Assembly: GCF_900143185.1 (NCBI RefSeq)
Contig: NZ_FSRQ01000002.1
Coordinates: forward strand, 558,001 to 622,000
DNA: 64,000 nucleotides
Origin: Chryseobacterium scophthalmum
GTDB lineage: Bacteria; Bacteroidota; Bacteroidia; Flavobacteriales; Weeksellaceae
Reading direction: 5' to 3'
Position 1 is the first letter of the stretch; each line of letters begins with the position of its first letter. Both the position numbers and the translations under genes were made by a program. The notes under the pieces were generated by a model, which ran no database searches, was not told the DNA's origin, and saw nothing but the letters and a program-made list of their open reading frames with translations. Of the stretch, positions 17,518 through 25,774 are shown piece by piece.

Positions 17518-18201
17518 TTAAATTATAGTTGCATAATTTGCATCGGTTCTGATAATATCTCCCTCAGAATCTACGTGGAATTCAGCCCAATTTTTTATAT
17601 CTACAGCGGTACTTACACTTCCATTATTAAAGTTCACATCAATAGTTTGTCCTGTCGTATTACTTACCTTAACAGTCATTCCTTTTTCAAAACCATCAAT
17701 ATCTAAACTAAATCCACCATTACCTTTACAGACTATATTTGTCATTTTAGGGCTACCATAACCAGATAAATCATAGGTGGCAGAATTGGAAACTGAACGG
17801 GTTAAAAATCTTGTATTGGTTGCATCTAAAGCTAGCTCTGTTGCTTGACCATAATTAACCGCTTCATCATTATTAATTGCTTCCGGAAGTCTAACAGGGT
17901 TTGTAAATCTTTTACGACCATCAATATTTTGGTCACGTGACAAACTCACAAAATTATTATAAGACCATTTTTCAGTAGCTAATGTTATAACCTCATCTGT
18001 ACTTGTTCTTATATAAGGTGCATTAGCAATATTAGCTCCAGTAAATCCTAAATATTTAGCTAATCCATCATAGTTTTTAACTGTATACCAATCAAGTGCC
18101 TCTAAAAGTTGATTGTAAGGAACAGCTTCATCACCATCATAAGCCGGAGGTACTTTAACGAAACCAGTAAATATTTTATCACCAGTAATTGATAAGTATC
18201 T
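17518..18201 (-). pseudogene. 3' part of the tail-fibre-like gene, in the shifted frame
   Basis: From ~18200 down, the frame that continues the long tail-fibre ORF is not its own but the neighbouring one: ITGDKIFTGFVKVPPAYDGD, then AVPYNQLLEALDWYTVKNYD, on to the 143-residue open frame (GTG at 17949) ending at 17518. The repeated K(I/R)F(T)xxVxxPxA..(D/N)EAV.Y pattern occurs twice, as in phage tail-fibre shaft repeats. A single missing base near 18195-18200 explains the split. The C-terminal ~100 residues (MTVKVSNTTGQTIDVNF) read as a beta-rich tip domain. Confidence 0.7.
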
Positions 18202-20411
18202 AAAGTTGCATAGTTTGTTAATTCTGAAGATGTTGCGAAATTAGAATTCACAAAATCTTGTGTCGCTAAAGCTACATAACCTGTGGTTGAACCATTATCA
18301 AAATACATGTATGGATATTCTACACCATTTAGCGTTGGATAATTGCCTGAACTAAAACCAATAGCTTTTGAATTTTCTAATGCATTTACTTTAGTATTAG
18401 GATTAAAATTACCAGCATGATAAATATTATTTCCTTTATATTGAATTACTGAATCATTTACAGAAAGTGAATTTGCAACTGAGTAAGGATATTCTCCCCA
18501 TCCCATAAACAAATACTCCAAATTACCATTACTTGTCAAAGAACCAACCCCTGCTATATTTTTAGTATCATCAATAGACTCCCAAAACATACCAGTAGCA
18601 TTCCCTCCACCCTCTACTTGCTGTATTATAATATTTCCATTAGGTTTAATTTTACCACCACTTGTTAAAGTACCACCAGATAATGGTAGATAATTATCTA
18701 ACTGACTTTGACTTACTTTTGCATTCCAATCACTTGCAGTCCCAAAATTAGATGTAAGAATATTACCATCAGGTTGTATTAAAACTTTTTCATCATAAAT
18801 TGCACCATCATTTATTGATAACTCAAATGCATAACCTAAAGTGTTATCACTACCACCTCTTTTATTACCTACTTTCCATCTTGTATTATAATGTGTGTAT
18901 TCATGTCCTGAAACAACTCCTGTATCTCCAATAGTGTGTCTAAATACATTTACATGATTTAAATCATGCCCTTTGAATGAAACCGCAGAAGTTGGTTCAT
19001 AAATTTTATCAGCAACTATCGTTTGCGGTGTATTAATTGTAACATAATCGGATGGATTAAAATTAGTTGAATCCCAGTTAATAACATTGTCATTCAGAAT
19101 AGGAATATAGCCTCTCAGGGTCATATCAATGGTGTTAATACCTTGATATAAGAATAACTTCTCAGCATGTACAGGAAAATCTAATCTATTATACCATGTA
19201 TTTGGTCCTTGAAAATGAAAAGATGTTCCATAGTAACTTTGAAAATGTGTAGTAGATGGGTCTCCAGTATAATCTGTTATTGATAAAGGGAAGTTTGTTT
19301 TAGCTATAGTACCTGTGTGATAACCACCTCTTTGTGTTAAAAAATTATTATTTGCCCATGCTGTAGTAGCCAATATTTGAATAGAAATAGTTACTCTTTT
19401 TGTTCCACCTGGGTCTGCAGAATCGTCTATTGAATAAACTCTATTTACTGAACCTAATTGCCCACCAGTAGTGGTAGTTGCTTTTACAGAGAATCCTTGC
19501 CAATAAGATAATCTTGGAAACCAAAAACAAAGATTTCCGCCTAAATTTAAAGCAATTATTGAAGTTAAATCTGCATGAGTAGAATAACCATTTGCATTTA
19601 TGATATTATTATTATAAATATATCCCTGTACCTTACAATCCAAAACCATTCCTCCATAATACATGTTGCCTTTCATTTCTAATAAGAAAGGAGCACCTTC
19701 ACTTTGTGAATAGTCTATATTTGTTTTTATTAAAGTACCATTAGTAAAATCTCTTCCTGAATGAACAAACGAATCCTCTTTAGAAAATTTAGATAACTCG
19801 GCTCCGCCACCCATTAAAAACTGCTCATCATTTGAACCATCTTTAACAAAGCTTAAAGCTTTTATAGGCTTAAATGTTGTATCAGAAGCATCTTTTAAAT
19901 TAAACGCACCATCAAAATTAATTTGACCTACTCCTAACCCATCTGAATAGAAAGGAATACCCGCTTTAGATCCATTCGAGCCTACAACCCATAATTTATG
20001 TTCAGCATAACCACTATTTCCAGAATTATTATGAAAATCTTTTCTACCTGTTATATTTTGATAGGTATTCGTAGTCATAAAATACTCATCAGAATTAAGC
20101 TGAATATATTCCGAGCCACTCCATCTGAATTGAGTATTGTTATTCGTTATTACATATATTTTTCCTTTTTCGCCGGAGCTGGGCAAGCTTTCAAAAGTGT
20201 CATATTCGAGTACATCATCTACATAACTAGGGAGCTGAGACGAAGGAACTTTTCCATCAACTAAGTCTGCTTTTTTATTCAGAGAGGCCTCTGTACTTTC
20301 TGGAAATTCTCGATTATTATGCCAGTAATTCTCCATGTAATTCCAAAACTCTTCAGATATAGGGATATCTTCAGGATTAAAATCGGAGTTAAATTCTTCA
20401 TTTTCTTCCAT
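18102..20411 (-). CDS. phage tail-fibre-like protein (5' part of a frameshifted gene)
   Basis: 769 residues, the last ~25 of them out-of-frame nonsense (LLVIKYLLVSLKYLRLMM), so about 744 are genuine; repaired, the protein would be ~960 aa. Tail-fibre marks: NKKADLVDGKVPSSQLPSYV, GKIYVITNNNTQFRWSGSEY, WNAKVSQSQLDNYLPLSGGT and the classic YHAGNFNP. Such proteins form trimeric receptor-binding fibres on phages, tailocins and related particles. No capsid, portal, sheath or tube gene accompanies it. It has an island-type promoter with an unusually long (~250 nt) leader. Confidence 0.75.
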   Translation of the reverse strand: MEENEEFNSDFNPEDIPISEEFWNYMENYWHNNREFPESTEASLNKKADLVDGKVPSSQLPSYVDDVLEYDTFESLPSSGEKGKIYVITNNNTQFRWSGSEYIQLNSDEYFMTTNTYQNITGRKDFHNNSGNSGYAEHKLWVVGSNGSKAGIPFYSDGLGVGQINFDGAFNLKDASDTTFKPIKALSFVKDGSNDEQFLMGGGAELSKFSKEDSFVHSGRDFTNGTLIKTNIDYSQSEGAPFLLEMKGNMYYGGMVLDCKVQGYIYNNNIINANGYSTHADLTSIIALNLGGNLCFWFPRLSYWQGFSVKATTTTGGQLGSVNRVYSIDDSADPGGTKRVTISIQILATTAWANNNFLTQRGGYHTGTIAKTNFPLSITDYTGDPSTTHFQSYYGTSFHFQGPNTWYNRLDFPVHAEKLFLYQGINTIDMTLRGYIPILNDNVINWDSTNFNPSDYVTINTPQTIVADKIYEPTSAVSFKGHDLNHVNVFRHTIGDTGVVSGHEYTHYNTRWKVGNKRGGSDNTLGYAFELSINDGAIYDEKVLIQPDGNILTSNFGTASDWNAKVSQSQLDNYLPLSGGTLTSGGKIKPNGNIIIQQVEGGGNATGMFWESIDDTKNIAGVGSLTSNGNLEYLFMGWGEYPYSVANSLSVNDSVIQYKGNNIYHAGNFNPNTKVNALENSKAIGFSSGNYPTLNGVEYPYMYFDNGSTTGYVALATQDFVNSNFATSSELTNYATLDTYQLLVIKYLLVSLKYLRLMMVMKLFLTINF

Positions 20412-20429
20412 TTTTATTATTTTTGTTAA

Positions 20430-20503
20430 GGTTTTTAAGATTAAAATTTTGAAGCCTCTTTTTATTAGATGAGCTTCAGGCTTTAGCCTTATTTTTTAAG
20501 GTG
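20430..20503 (-). repeat. leader block shared with the 1362-aa gene (copy 2)
   Basis: Partner of 17248-17323 in the 5' leader of the tail-fibre gene. Further upstream, 20560-20625 also resembles 20925-20985, the leader of the next gene (shared core GCTGTTCA(A/G)CATT), so three leaders in the island have related sequence. The rest of the 302-bp gap holds promoter C only. Confidence 0.55.
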
Positions 20504-20669
20504 GTTTCCGGCAACGGATTTCCACCTTTATTTTTAATAGGAAGATTCATTTTGCGTTTTTAATTGTTGAATTTTAGACATATTTCGGGCTGTTCAACAT
20601 TTTGAGAATGTTAAATTCTAAGACTTTTTCGTGAAAATTTATAGGATGAGTTGTGCTTGGTTACTACAT

Positions 20670-20703
20670 TAAATTTAAGATGTCAAAACGACAGAACTTG
20701 ACG
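20670..20703 (-). promoter_or_regulatory. promoter C of the tail-fibre-like gene
   Basis: CGACA-GAACT-TGACG at 20689-20703, 11 bp, then TAAATTTA (20670-20677). A TGTC adjoining the repeat makes a second small palindrome (TGTC-aaaac-GACA). Predicted leader ~250 nt. Confidence 0.6.
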
Positions 20704-20713
20704 TATTTGAAAA

Positions 20714-20902
20714 TTAAATTTCATCTTTTTTAGTATCAAATTCTTCCTCAAGAATATCATTTTCAAAATCTTCTCTGAAGAAATTTTCAATATCATCGAG
20801 GTAATTTTCGTAGTCTATTTCTGTGTTTTCGATGTCGGCCCAAGTAATCGTATAGAGATCTTCATTAAAAACAATAGCAGAATTATGATTGGGTGTTTCC
20901 AT
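20714..20902 (-). CDS. small acidic protein of the toxin island
   Basis: 62 aa from the ATG at 20902 (METPNHNSAIVFNEDLYTIT). The C-terminal half is almost entirely Asp/Glu with aromatic residues (NYLDDIENFFREDFENDI). No family recognised. A longer frame from a TTG at 20977 exists, but that stretch is similar to the non-coding leader of the tail-fibre gene, so the ATG is preferred. It has its own island-type promoter. It could be an adaptor, chaperone or anti-regulator; nothing decides between these. Confidence 0.6.
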   Translation of the reverse strand: METPNHNSAIVFNEDLYTITWADIENTEIDYENYLDDIENFFREDFENDILEEEFDTKKDEI

Positions 20903-21026
20903 GTTTTCTGTTTTTGATTTTTGGATTGATTTTGAACATGTTTTGAGCTGTTCAGCATTGTGTAATGTCGAATTCAAATGGCTTTAAAAGTTTTTAAGAT
21001 TTGCTTTTGTGTTTTTGTTTATACTG

Positions 21027-21060
21027 TAAAGATAAGAGCGGGGAGCGACAAAACTTGACG
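21027..21060 (-). promoter_or_regulatory. promoter D of the small acidic gene
   Basis: CGACA-AAACT-TGACG at 21046-21060, 11 bp, then TATCTTTA (21027-21034). Transcript start expected near 21020, ~118 nt before the ATG. Confidence 0.62.
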
Positions 21061-21135
21061 TGTTTTAAAGTCTAAAATTTTATTTTTTAATTATAATAGA
21101 ATAAGCTTATATTAACCAATTATAATCTTAAGAGC

Positions 21136-22173
21136 TTATATTTTATTTTTAATTAATTTCTGCACAATTTGGTTTAAAACGTCTCTGTTGTCATCAATAT
21201 AGCTCAATCCTGCCTGAATTAAATTCTCAATATTAGATCTTCTTACATTATCCATCGCAGGAGAAGCGTTTTTCAACGAAGGATTTAGTCGATAATAATT
21301 TTTCTGATTTCTCAATCCTAAAGTATTAAACATCTGGCAAAGCTGATAATCCACCGTTTCTGCATTGGCAGACATTAGAATATCAATAATCGGTGTTACC
21401 CAACCGAGTTTTCCTGCTTTTTCCATTTTTTTGAACGGATATTTTTTCGATTCAATTCCGGTTCCAATTGAAATAATAATCATGTCATTCACGGTCGGAT
21501 AATTGGCTTTCTGATGATTTTTCAAAACTTCAGCAAAAGGAACTTTTCTTGCTTCTGCGTAAGCACAAAGTGCCGGATTATTAGCAAACATTCCACCATC
21601 AATTAAGCTGAAAATCTGTCCGTACATCGATTTTATCTGAACCGGAGTAAAATAAGTTGGCGCTGCTGAAGTAGCTCTGCAGACATCTTTCACATAAAAA
21701 TTATCGGTGATTAAATTGGCTTTCCAGGAGTTGAATAATTTTGCTCTTCTATTTTCTATGTCATAGCTTGTTATTAAACAAGGTTTTATCAATTCTTTTA
21801 ATTCTAAATTTCCAAAAAATTCGTTGAGGTTTTTTTCTAAAGCTTCCTGAGAAATTTTTTCATTCAGCAGTCCAAATGGGTTGATCAGTTTTTCCCAAAA
21901 AGAAACCTGAAAGATATCGCCGCCTTTTTCAGAATACAATTCCAAACCTTTCTGAATAGAATATTTTGCTTTTCTTTGTTCGTCGGGACACAAAATAATC
22001 GCTGCGATTAATGCTCCCGTGCTGCTTCCTGCCACCAAATCAAAATAATCTCCAAGCTTTGCACTTGGTTTGTCGTGAATCTGCAGCTGCTCTTCGATGT
22101 AGCGTAAAATAATGCAGGTGATGATTCCTCTTATTCCGCCTCCATCTAAAGAAAGTAGGGTTGTCTTTTTCAT
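21136..22173 (-). CDS. patatin-like phospholipase
   Basis: 345 aa. All patatin landmarks are present: oxyanion-hole glycines LDGGGIRG (residues 9-16), the nucleophile in GSSTG (Ser51), and the DGGMFANNP motif holding the catalytic Asp near residue 190. Patatins hydrolyse acyl chains from phospholipids and occur both as secreted toxins and as defence effectors. No signal peptide, so it acts inside the cell unless exported by a dedicated route. It has an island-type promoter 18 nt upstream of the expected transcript leader and is transcribed with the same orientation as all other island genes. Confidence 0.9.
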   Translation of the reverse strand: MKKTTLLSLDGGGIRGIITCIILRYIEEQLQIHDKPSAKLGDYFDLVAGSSTGALIAAIILCPDEQRKAKYSIQKGLELYSEKGGDIFQVSFWEKLINPFGLLNEKISQEALEKNLNEFFGNLELKELIKPCLITSYDIENRRAKLFNSWKANLITDNFYVKDVCRATSAAPTYFTPVQIKSMYGQIFSLIDGGMFANNPALCAYAEARKVPFAEVLKNHQKANYPTVNDMIIISIGTGIESKKYPFKKMEKAGKLGWVTPIIDILMSANAETVDYQLCQMFNTLGLRNQKNYYRLNPSLKNASPAMDNVRRSNIENLIQAGLSYIDDNRDVLNQIVQKLIKNKI

Positions 22174-22197
22174 TTTTCTACTGTTATTTTGGTAGAA

Positions 22198-22231
22198 TAA
22201 AGATAGGATCGGGAGGCGACAGAACTTGACG
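22198..22231 (-). promoter_or_regulatory. promoter E of the patatin gene
   Basis: CGACA-GAACT-TGACG at 22217-22231, 11 bp, then TATCTTTA (22198-22205). Expected transcript start ~22191, 18 nt before the ATG. Confidence 0.65.
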
Positions 22232-22258
22232 TGTTATAATTATTTTCAATAAAAAATT

Positions 22259-22759
22259 TTAAAAAATAACATAATTTTCATCATCCCTTTTCAGCTTTGC
22301 AAGCGCTCTCCAAGTCGTTTTTACCAAACTTTTTTTAGTCGGGAAATTCTTCTTTTCAAAGTGGGGAAGGTCTTTAAAAGTTTTCCAGTTTCCGCCCCAA
22401 TCCCAACCGTGTTTTGCGAAAATTTTTACGCATTCGTACCAGTCGGCAACCTGATCATTATCCCAGTCTTTTGCGGTGTCCCAACTTGCTGTTTTTCTGT
22501 CAATAATCAAACAGATATCAACGGCTAATCCGTAATTGTGAATGCTTTGGCCGGCTTTGGCGTTCGTTACTTTTTTTCCGTTTGTAATTCTTCCGATAGC
22601 ATAGAGTTTTTCCTGCTCCTCAAAACTTCGAAGTCCCTGAGTAATTCTTATTTTGGCTTTTCCGGTTAATGCTTCATCGCATTCTTTGATGATTTGTTTT
22701 ACTTCCTCCCTCACAAAAGGATGTAATTTTTCTATTCTCTGTAAGGTTATTTTGTCCAT
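22259..22759 (-). CDS. M15 family peptidase (endolysin-like L-Ala-D-Glu or D-Ala-D-Ala peptidase)
   Basis: 166 aa from the ATG at 22759 (MDKITLQRIEKLHPFVREEV). A longer frame begins at a TTG (22783), but that lies inside the -7 box of its promoter. Zinc-site motifs of the M15 family: QGLRSFEEQEKLYAIGR, SIHNYGLAVDICL (His and Asp) and LPHFE (His), with the typical GWDWGGNWKTFKDLPHFE ending. These enzymes cut peptidoglycan stem peptides and are common as phage endolysins. No signal peptide. It may help island products cross or open the cell wall. Confidence 0.88.
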   Translation of the reverse strand: MDKITLQRIEKLHPFVREEVKQIIKECDEALTGKAKIRITQGLRSFEEQEKLYAIGRITNGKKVTNAKAGQSIHNYGLAVDICLIIDRKTASWDTAKDWDNDQVADWYECVKIFAKHGWDWGGNWKTFKDLPHFEKKNFPTKKSLVKTTWRALAKLKRDDENYVIF

Positions 22760-22780
22760 ATTTTTAGTTTCTTTAGAAAA

Positions 22781-22814
22781 CAAATGTAGGGGTGCAATAC
22801 GTCAAAACTTGACG
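22781..22814 (-). promoter_or_regulatory. promoter F of the M15 peptidase gene
   Basis: CGTCA-AAACT-TGACG at 22800-22814 (perfect arms), 11 bp, then TACATTTG (22781-22788), a full -7 consensus. The best-matching member of the family together with promoter A. Confidence 0.68.
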
Positions 22815-22868
22815 CATTGAGGATAAAAAAGGTGTCATTTTAAATGAAAAAATAAACTTTCTGCAAAC

Positions 22869-22902
22869 ACTGATTAATACATTATTGCGACAAAACGTGA
22901 CG
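22869..22902 (-). promoter_or_regulatory. second repeat (site G) upstream of the M15 gene
   Basis: CGACA-AAACG-TGACG at 22888-22902; 11 bp further is TAATCAGT (22869-22876), a poor -7 box. It is 88 bp from site F, about eight helical turns, so it could be an auxiliary regulator site rather than a promoter. Confidence 0.5.
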
Positions 22903-23028
22903 TGTTTTAAAGTATTTAATTATTTGATTTTAAAGTAAATAGGTGTCGTGTTAAATTTTTATTGAAATATGAAATTCTGTTTTAAAAGTTATAGATTTGT
23001 ACTTTCAAACAGGTGTTTTTTTCATATC

Positions 23029-23069
23029 ATGTACGCTTTAGTCGATTGCAATAATTTTTTTGTTTCCTG
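23029..23069 (+). pseudogene. umuC: 5' fragment of umuC, cut by the mobile element
   Basis: Starting at the ATG, the sequence reads MYALVDCNNFFVSC, the universal N-terminus of bacterial UmuC-like Y-family polymerases (first catalytic Asp in VDCNNFF). After codon 14 the element begins and the frame runs into TAA at 23098-23100. The matching remainder (CERTLDPSLENKPVVVLSNN) starts at 50838. A TAGATTTG -7 box at 22992-22999 is the likely promoter. Nothing else I can see lies in the 22903-23028 stretch. Confidence 0.9.
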
Positions 23070-23098
23070 TTATCGAAAGTTATTATTTATCAAAAGTT
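23070..23098 (+). repeat. left end of the island: TTATCGAAAG and TTATCAAAAGTT
   Basis: Outer repeat TTATCGAAAG at 23070-23079 and a second, related TTATCAAAAGTT at 23087-23098, both in the same orientation. The same words recur inverted at the right end, as expected for tyrosine-recombinase binding sites. Confidence 0.75.
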
Positions 23099-23153
23099 AA
23101 TTAGACTATGTATTGTAAATGTTTGATTATCATATTTTATTGTGATAATATTG

Positions 23154-23188
23154 TATTGATAATTAACCAATTTCAATTTCTACTTTTG
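23154..23188 (+). promoter_or_regulatory. possible promoter of the DUF2971 gene
   Basis: TACTTTTG at 23181-23188 fits the -7 box; TTG at 23156-23158 is 22 bp upstream, slightly long spacing. It is placed 60 bp before the ATG. Confidence 0.35.
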
Positions 23189-23247
23189 AGGTAAATAATG
23201 TAATATTTCTAAAATTAATAAGTACATTAGTAAAAACTAATGTAATC

Positions 23248-24243
23248 ATGCAATTAAAATTAAAAGAGAAAGATATTTCTCTCATTGGTAAAGACTTAGT
23301 GGTTGATCTTCACAGAGAGATACCTGTAAACTTATACAAATACTTTTCCATTAGTTCTTATAGTATAGATAATCTGATTGAAAATAAAATTCACTTCTCT
23401 CATCCTTTCAAACTTAATGATATTATGGAAGGAAGCAGTCAGCTATGGGACTTAAATGATTTTATAGAGCAGTACGTTTCAGAATCCTCGAGACCCTATT
23501 TAGACGTTCTTACTTTAGTTACCCAGCATTTCCCGGAAGAGGTATACCAGCATCGTGGAGTATTGTGTTTAACAGAAGATTTCAATAATAATCTGTTTTG
23601 GCCGCATTACACCTCCGAATTAGGTTTTTGTATAGAATTCAATTCTACTGATTTTTTAAAATCGTTGGAACTTGAAAAGATTATTTGTTTTCCAATGGAT
23701 TATGAAATCTTACAGACCATTAATTTTAATGACTATATATTTAGGGAGGAACTTTCAGGAAAAGTCGGAGTAAATGCACAATTACCTTTGACATATGCAC
23801 TTGCTGTGAAGGATAAGATATGGGCGTATGAAAAAGAATGGCGGATTATTCTTACAAAAGAGGATTTAGGGAAGATTTCACATCCATTACATATTATTAA
23901 TCAAGAGCAATATTTGGCCGAATTAAAAGGATTGGTCAATAGGAATATTCCTTATGATCGTCAATGTATAAATAGAATAATTTTATCAACTTTATTTTTC
24001 AGCAACAGCAGATTTGCTAATAAGATCAAAGTGAATAACTGCACTACAGAATATTATTTTAGGGAGGGAAATAAAGATTTATTTCAGTTTTTATTAGAGC
24101 TTCAGCAGAACTATAATGATAAGGTTTTCCAGATTGATAGAGATATCATAGAGGGTGAAATAGTTAGTAAAATCAATTATAGAATTAAGATTATATACTT
24201 GAGTGAAAAGTATGTATCTATTGAATCTGAAAAACTATTTTAA
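23248..24243 (+). CDS. DUF2971 family protein
   Basis: 331 aa. Matches the DUF2971 pattern: LYKYFSISSYSIDNLIENKI, FSHPFKLNDIMEG near the start, CLTEDFNNNLFWPHYTSELG in the middle, FCIEF, and WAYEKEWRIIL later. The biochemical function is unknown; the family is widespread in mobile and defence islands. First gene inside the left end, followed by two genes in the same direction with gaps of ~56 and ~29 bp, so probably a three-gene operon. Confidence 0.8.
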   Translation: MQLKLKEKDISLIGKDLVVDLHREIPVNLYKYFSISSYSIDNLIENKIHFSHPFKLNDIMEGSSQLWDLNDFIEQYVSESSRPYLDVLTLVTQHFPEEVYQHRGVLCLTEDFNNNLFWPHYTSELGFCIEFNSTDFLKSLELEKIICFPMDYEILQTINFNDYIFREELSGKVGVNAQLPLTYALAVKDKIWAYEKEWRIILTKEDLGKISHPLHIINQEQYLAELKGLVNRNIPYDRQCINRIILSTLFFSNSRFANKIKVNNCTTEYYFREGNKDLFQFLLELQQNYNDKVFQIDRDIIEGEIVSKINYRIKIIYLSEKYVSIESEKLF

Positions 24244-24299
24244 ATATTATTAAAATTAATTTCTTCATTAATTAAAAAATAAATTAACCCTAAAAATTT

Positions 24300-25034
24300 A
24301 TGGATAAATCATTAAAATTATATTGGGATCTATATTTCGAAACAGTATCAAATGATGAGATGGTCAGAGAACATAGTAATCCCATTAGAGAATTTGAAAA
24401 AGAATTAATAGATGGAGCAATACTGGATATCGGTTGTGGTCAATCACCCTTTATTTTGGACTTACTTAAATTAGATAAGAAAATTTTTGCGATTGATAAT
24501 GAGCTTTTTCAACTTAAGCATCTAGAAAATCGAATACGAAATTTTGATAGTGAAAGTTTAAAAAAATGTACTTTTCTACAGAGTAATTTTCCCGCTGATA
24601 ATCTACCAGACACCAATTATTCTCTTATAATTTTATCTAATATCTTGCATTTTTATAATATTCAAGAATGTATTGAGATTGGTAACCTTATAAAGACTAT
24701 TTCAGTAAAAGGAACAATTATTTACATTAAAGTTCATTCTTATAAGCATCATACGAATGACCCAGAAAATCCTGACAATAATGAATATTTTAAGCATTTT
24801 TTTAATAGAATGAATTTAGACTCTGTCTTTAATAAAAATGATTTTGAAACAATCTATTTTGCTGATGTAGAAAGTATTAATTCTCAAAATCAGATTAAAT
24901 TTTTAGAAAAATGGTTAGATTGTTTTTTAGATAATAATCGAATTTATAATCCAGTGGAAAGATTAGCAATAAAGAAAGACTATCTTCAAAATAAAACAGA
25001 AGCAAATTTTGTTGTAATGCTGAAAAAAAAATAA
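24300..25034 (+). CDS. class I SAM-dependent methyltransferase-like protein
   Basis: 244 aa. The Rossmann-fold SAM loop is clear: AILDIGCGQSPFILDLLKLD (motif I), then KIFAIDNELFQL with the acidic ribose-binding residue, and YSLIILSNILHF (motif IV-V region). The substrate is unknown. It follows the DUF2971 gene and precedes a zinc-binding-like protein; whether the three act together is not known. The codon and base composition are very AT-rich, as in the rest of the island. Confidence 0.75.
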   Translation: MDKSLKLYWDLYFETVSNDEMVREHSNPIREFEKELIDGAILDIGCGQSPFILDLLKLDKKIFAIDNELFQLKHLENRIRNFDSESLKKCTFLQSNFPADNLPDTNYSLIILSNILHFYNIQECIEIGNLIKTISVKGTIIYIKVHSYKHHTNDPENPDNNEYFKHFFNRMNLDSVFNKNDFETIYFADVESINSQNQIKFLEKWLDCFLDNNRIYNPVERLAIKKDYLQNKTEANFVVMLKKK

Positions 25035-25063
25035 ATTAATTTGATATTATCCAATCAAAATCC

Positions 25064-25687
25064 ATGCAGTACAAACTTATAGAAGAGATAGTTTATTTGA
25101 GCGAAGCAAACGGTTGGGATTTTGCAAAACTAGAATGGGAATTTACTTCTGCATATTATTCAGAAGAAGAACAAAGATGTCTTTGTGGGCATTATCCTAT
25201 CAGGAATATTTGTGTGATAAAAAATAAAAAAAACTTTACAATTACTGAAGTCGGAAATTGCTGTATAAACAAATTTCTAGGGATTGAAGACGGAAATAAA
25301 ATTTTCACCTCTATAAAGAGGATTAAAGAGAATGCAAGAAGTAGTATAAGCGCAGAGGTTCTTGAGTATTTATATTCAAAAAACGCTATTTCAGATTCTG
25401 AATATAAATTTTATAAATCTATACATCGAAGAACTAGAATGTCTACAAAACAATGGGAGTTTAAAGAAAAAATAAACAGAAAATTTTTAAACTTTACAAG
25501 TTATGAAAGGAATTCTCATTTTAATAAAATAAATCTTATTTTAAAATGGGCTGAAGAGAAGCCTTCTTTTAATACTGATTATGTGCTATCTTTAAAACAA
25601 GCTTGTAATAGAAATGGAAAGTTAACAGATAATCAATTATCAGCATTGAATAATATAATTACCAAATTTAAAATCAAGGAATATTAA
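25064..25687 (+). CDS. hypothetical protein with a Cys-rich (zinc-like) N-terminal module
   Basis: 207 aa. The N-terminal part contains CLCGHYPIRNICVIKNK and VGNCCINKFLGI: two cysteine pairs and a His arranged like a small zinc ribbon, a pattern seen in uncharacterised phage and mobile-element proteins. The C-terminal part is helical and basic (KQWEFKEKINRKFLNF). The function is unknown. Last gene of the left plus-strand group, ended by a strong shared terminator. Confidence 0.6.
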   Translation: MQYKLIEEIVYLSEANGWDFAKLEWEFTSAYYSEEEQRCLCGHYPIRNICVIKNKKNFTITEVGNCCINKFLGIEDGNKIFTSIKRIKENARSSISAEVLEYLYSKNAISDSEYKFYKSIHRRTRMSTKQWEFKEKINRKFLNFTSYERNSHFNKINLILKWAEEKPSFNTDYVLSLKQACNRNGKLTDNQLSALNNIITKFKIKEY

Positions 25688-25736
25688 TTTGTAGATTTAT
25701 TTTTTACTTTCACATGACATTTCGTAGACTATTATA

Positions 25737-25774
25737 TTAACAAATCCAGTTCAATATTGAGCTGGATTTGTTAA
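25737..25774. terminator. bidirectional terminator between convergent operons
   Basis: Near-perfect 17-18-bp inverted repeat (arms TTAACAAATCCAG and CTGGATTTGTTAA plus flanking pairs) separating the 25064-25687 gene from the CBASS-like operon, whose last stop codon lies within it. Confidence 0.8.

Noticed and set aside
20903..20977. Extension of the small acidic protein to 87 aa from a TTG
   Set aside because: The stretch resembles the untranslated leader of the tail-fibre gene and starts at a rare codon.
9597..22759. Prophage or tailocin
   Set aside because: Only fibre-like and lysis-type genes are present; no terminase, portal, capsid, tube, sheath, baseplate or integrase gene lies in this block.
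22783..22783. TTG at 22783 as start of the M15 peptidase
   Set aside because: It lies inside the -7 box of promoter F; the ATG at 22759 is downstream of the expected transcript start.
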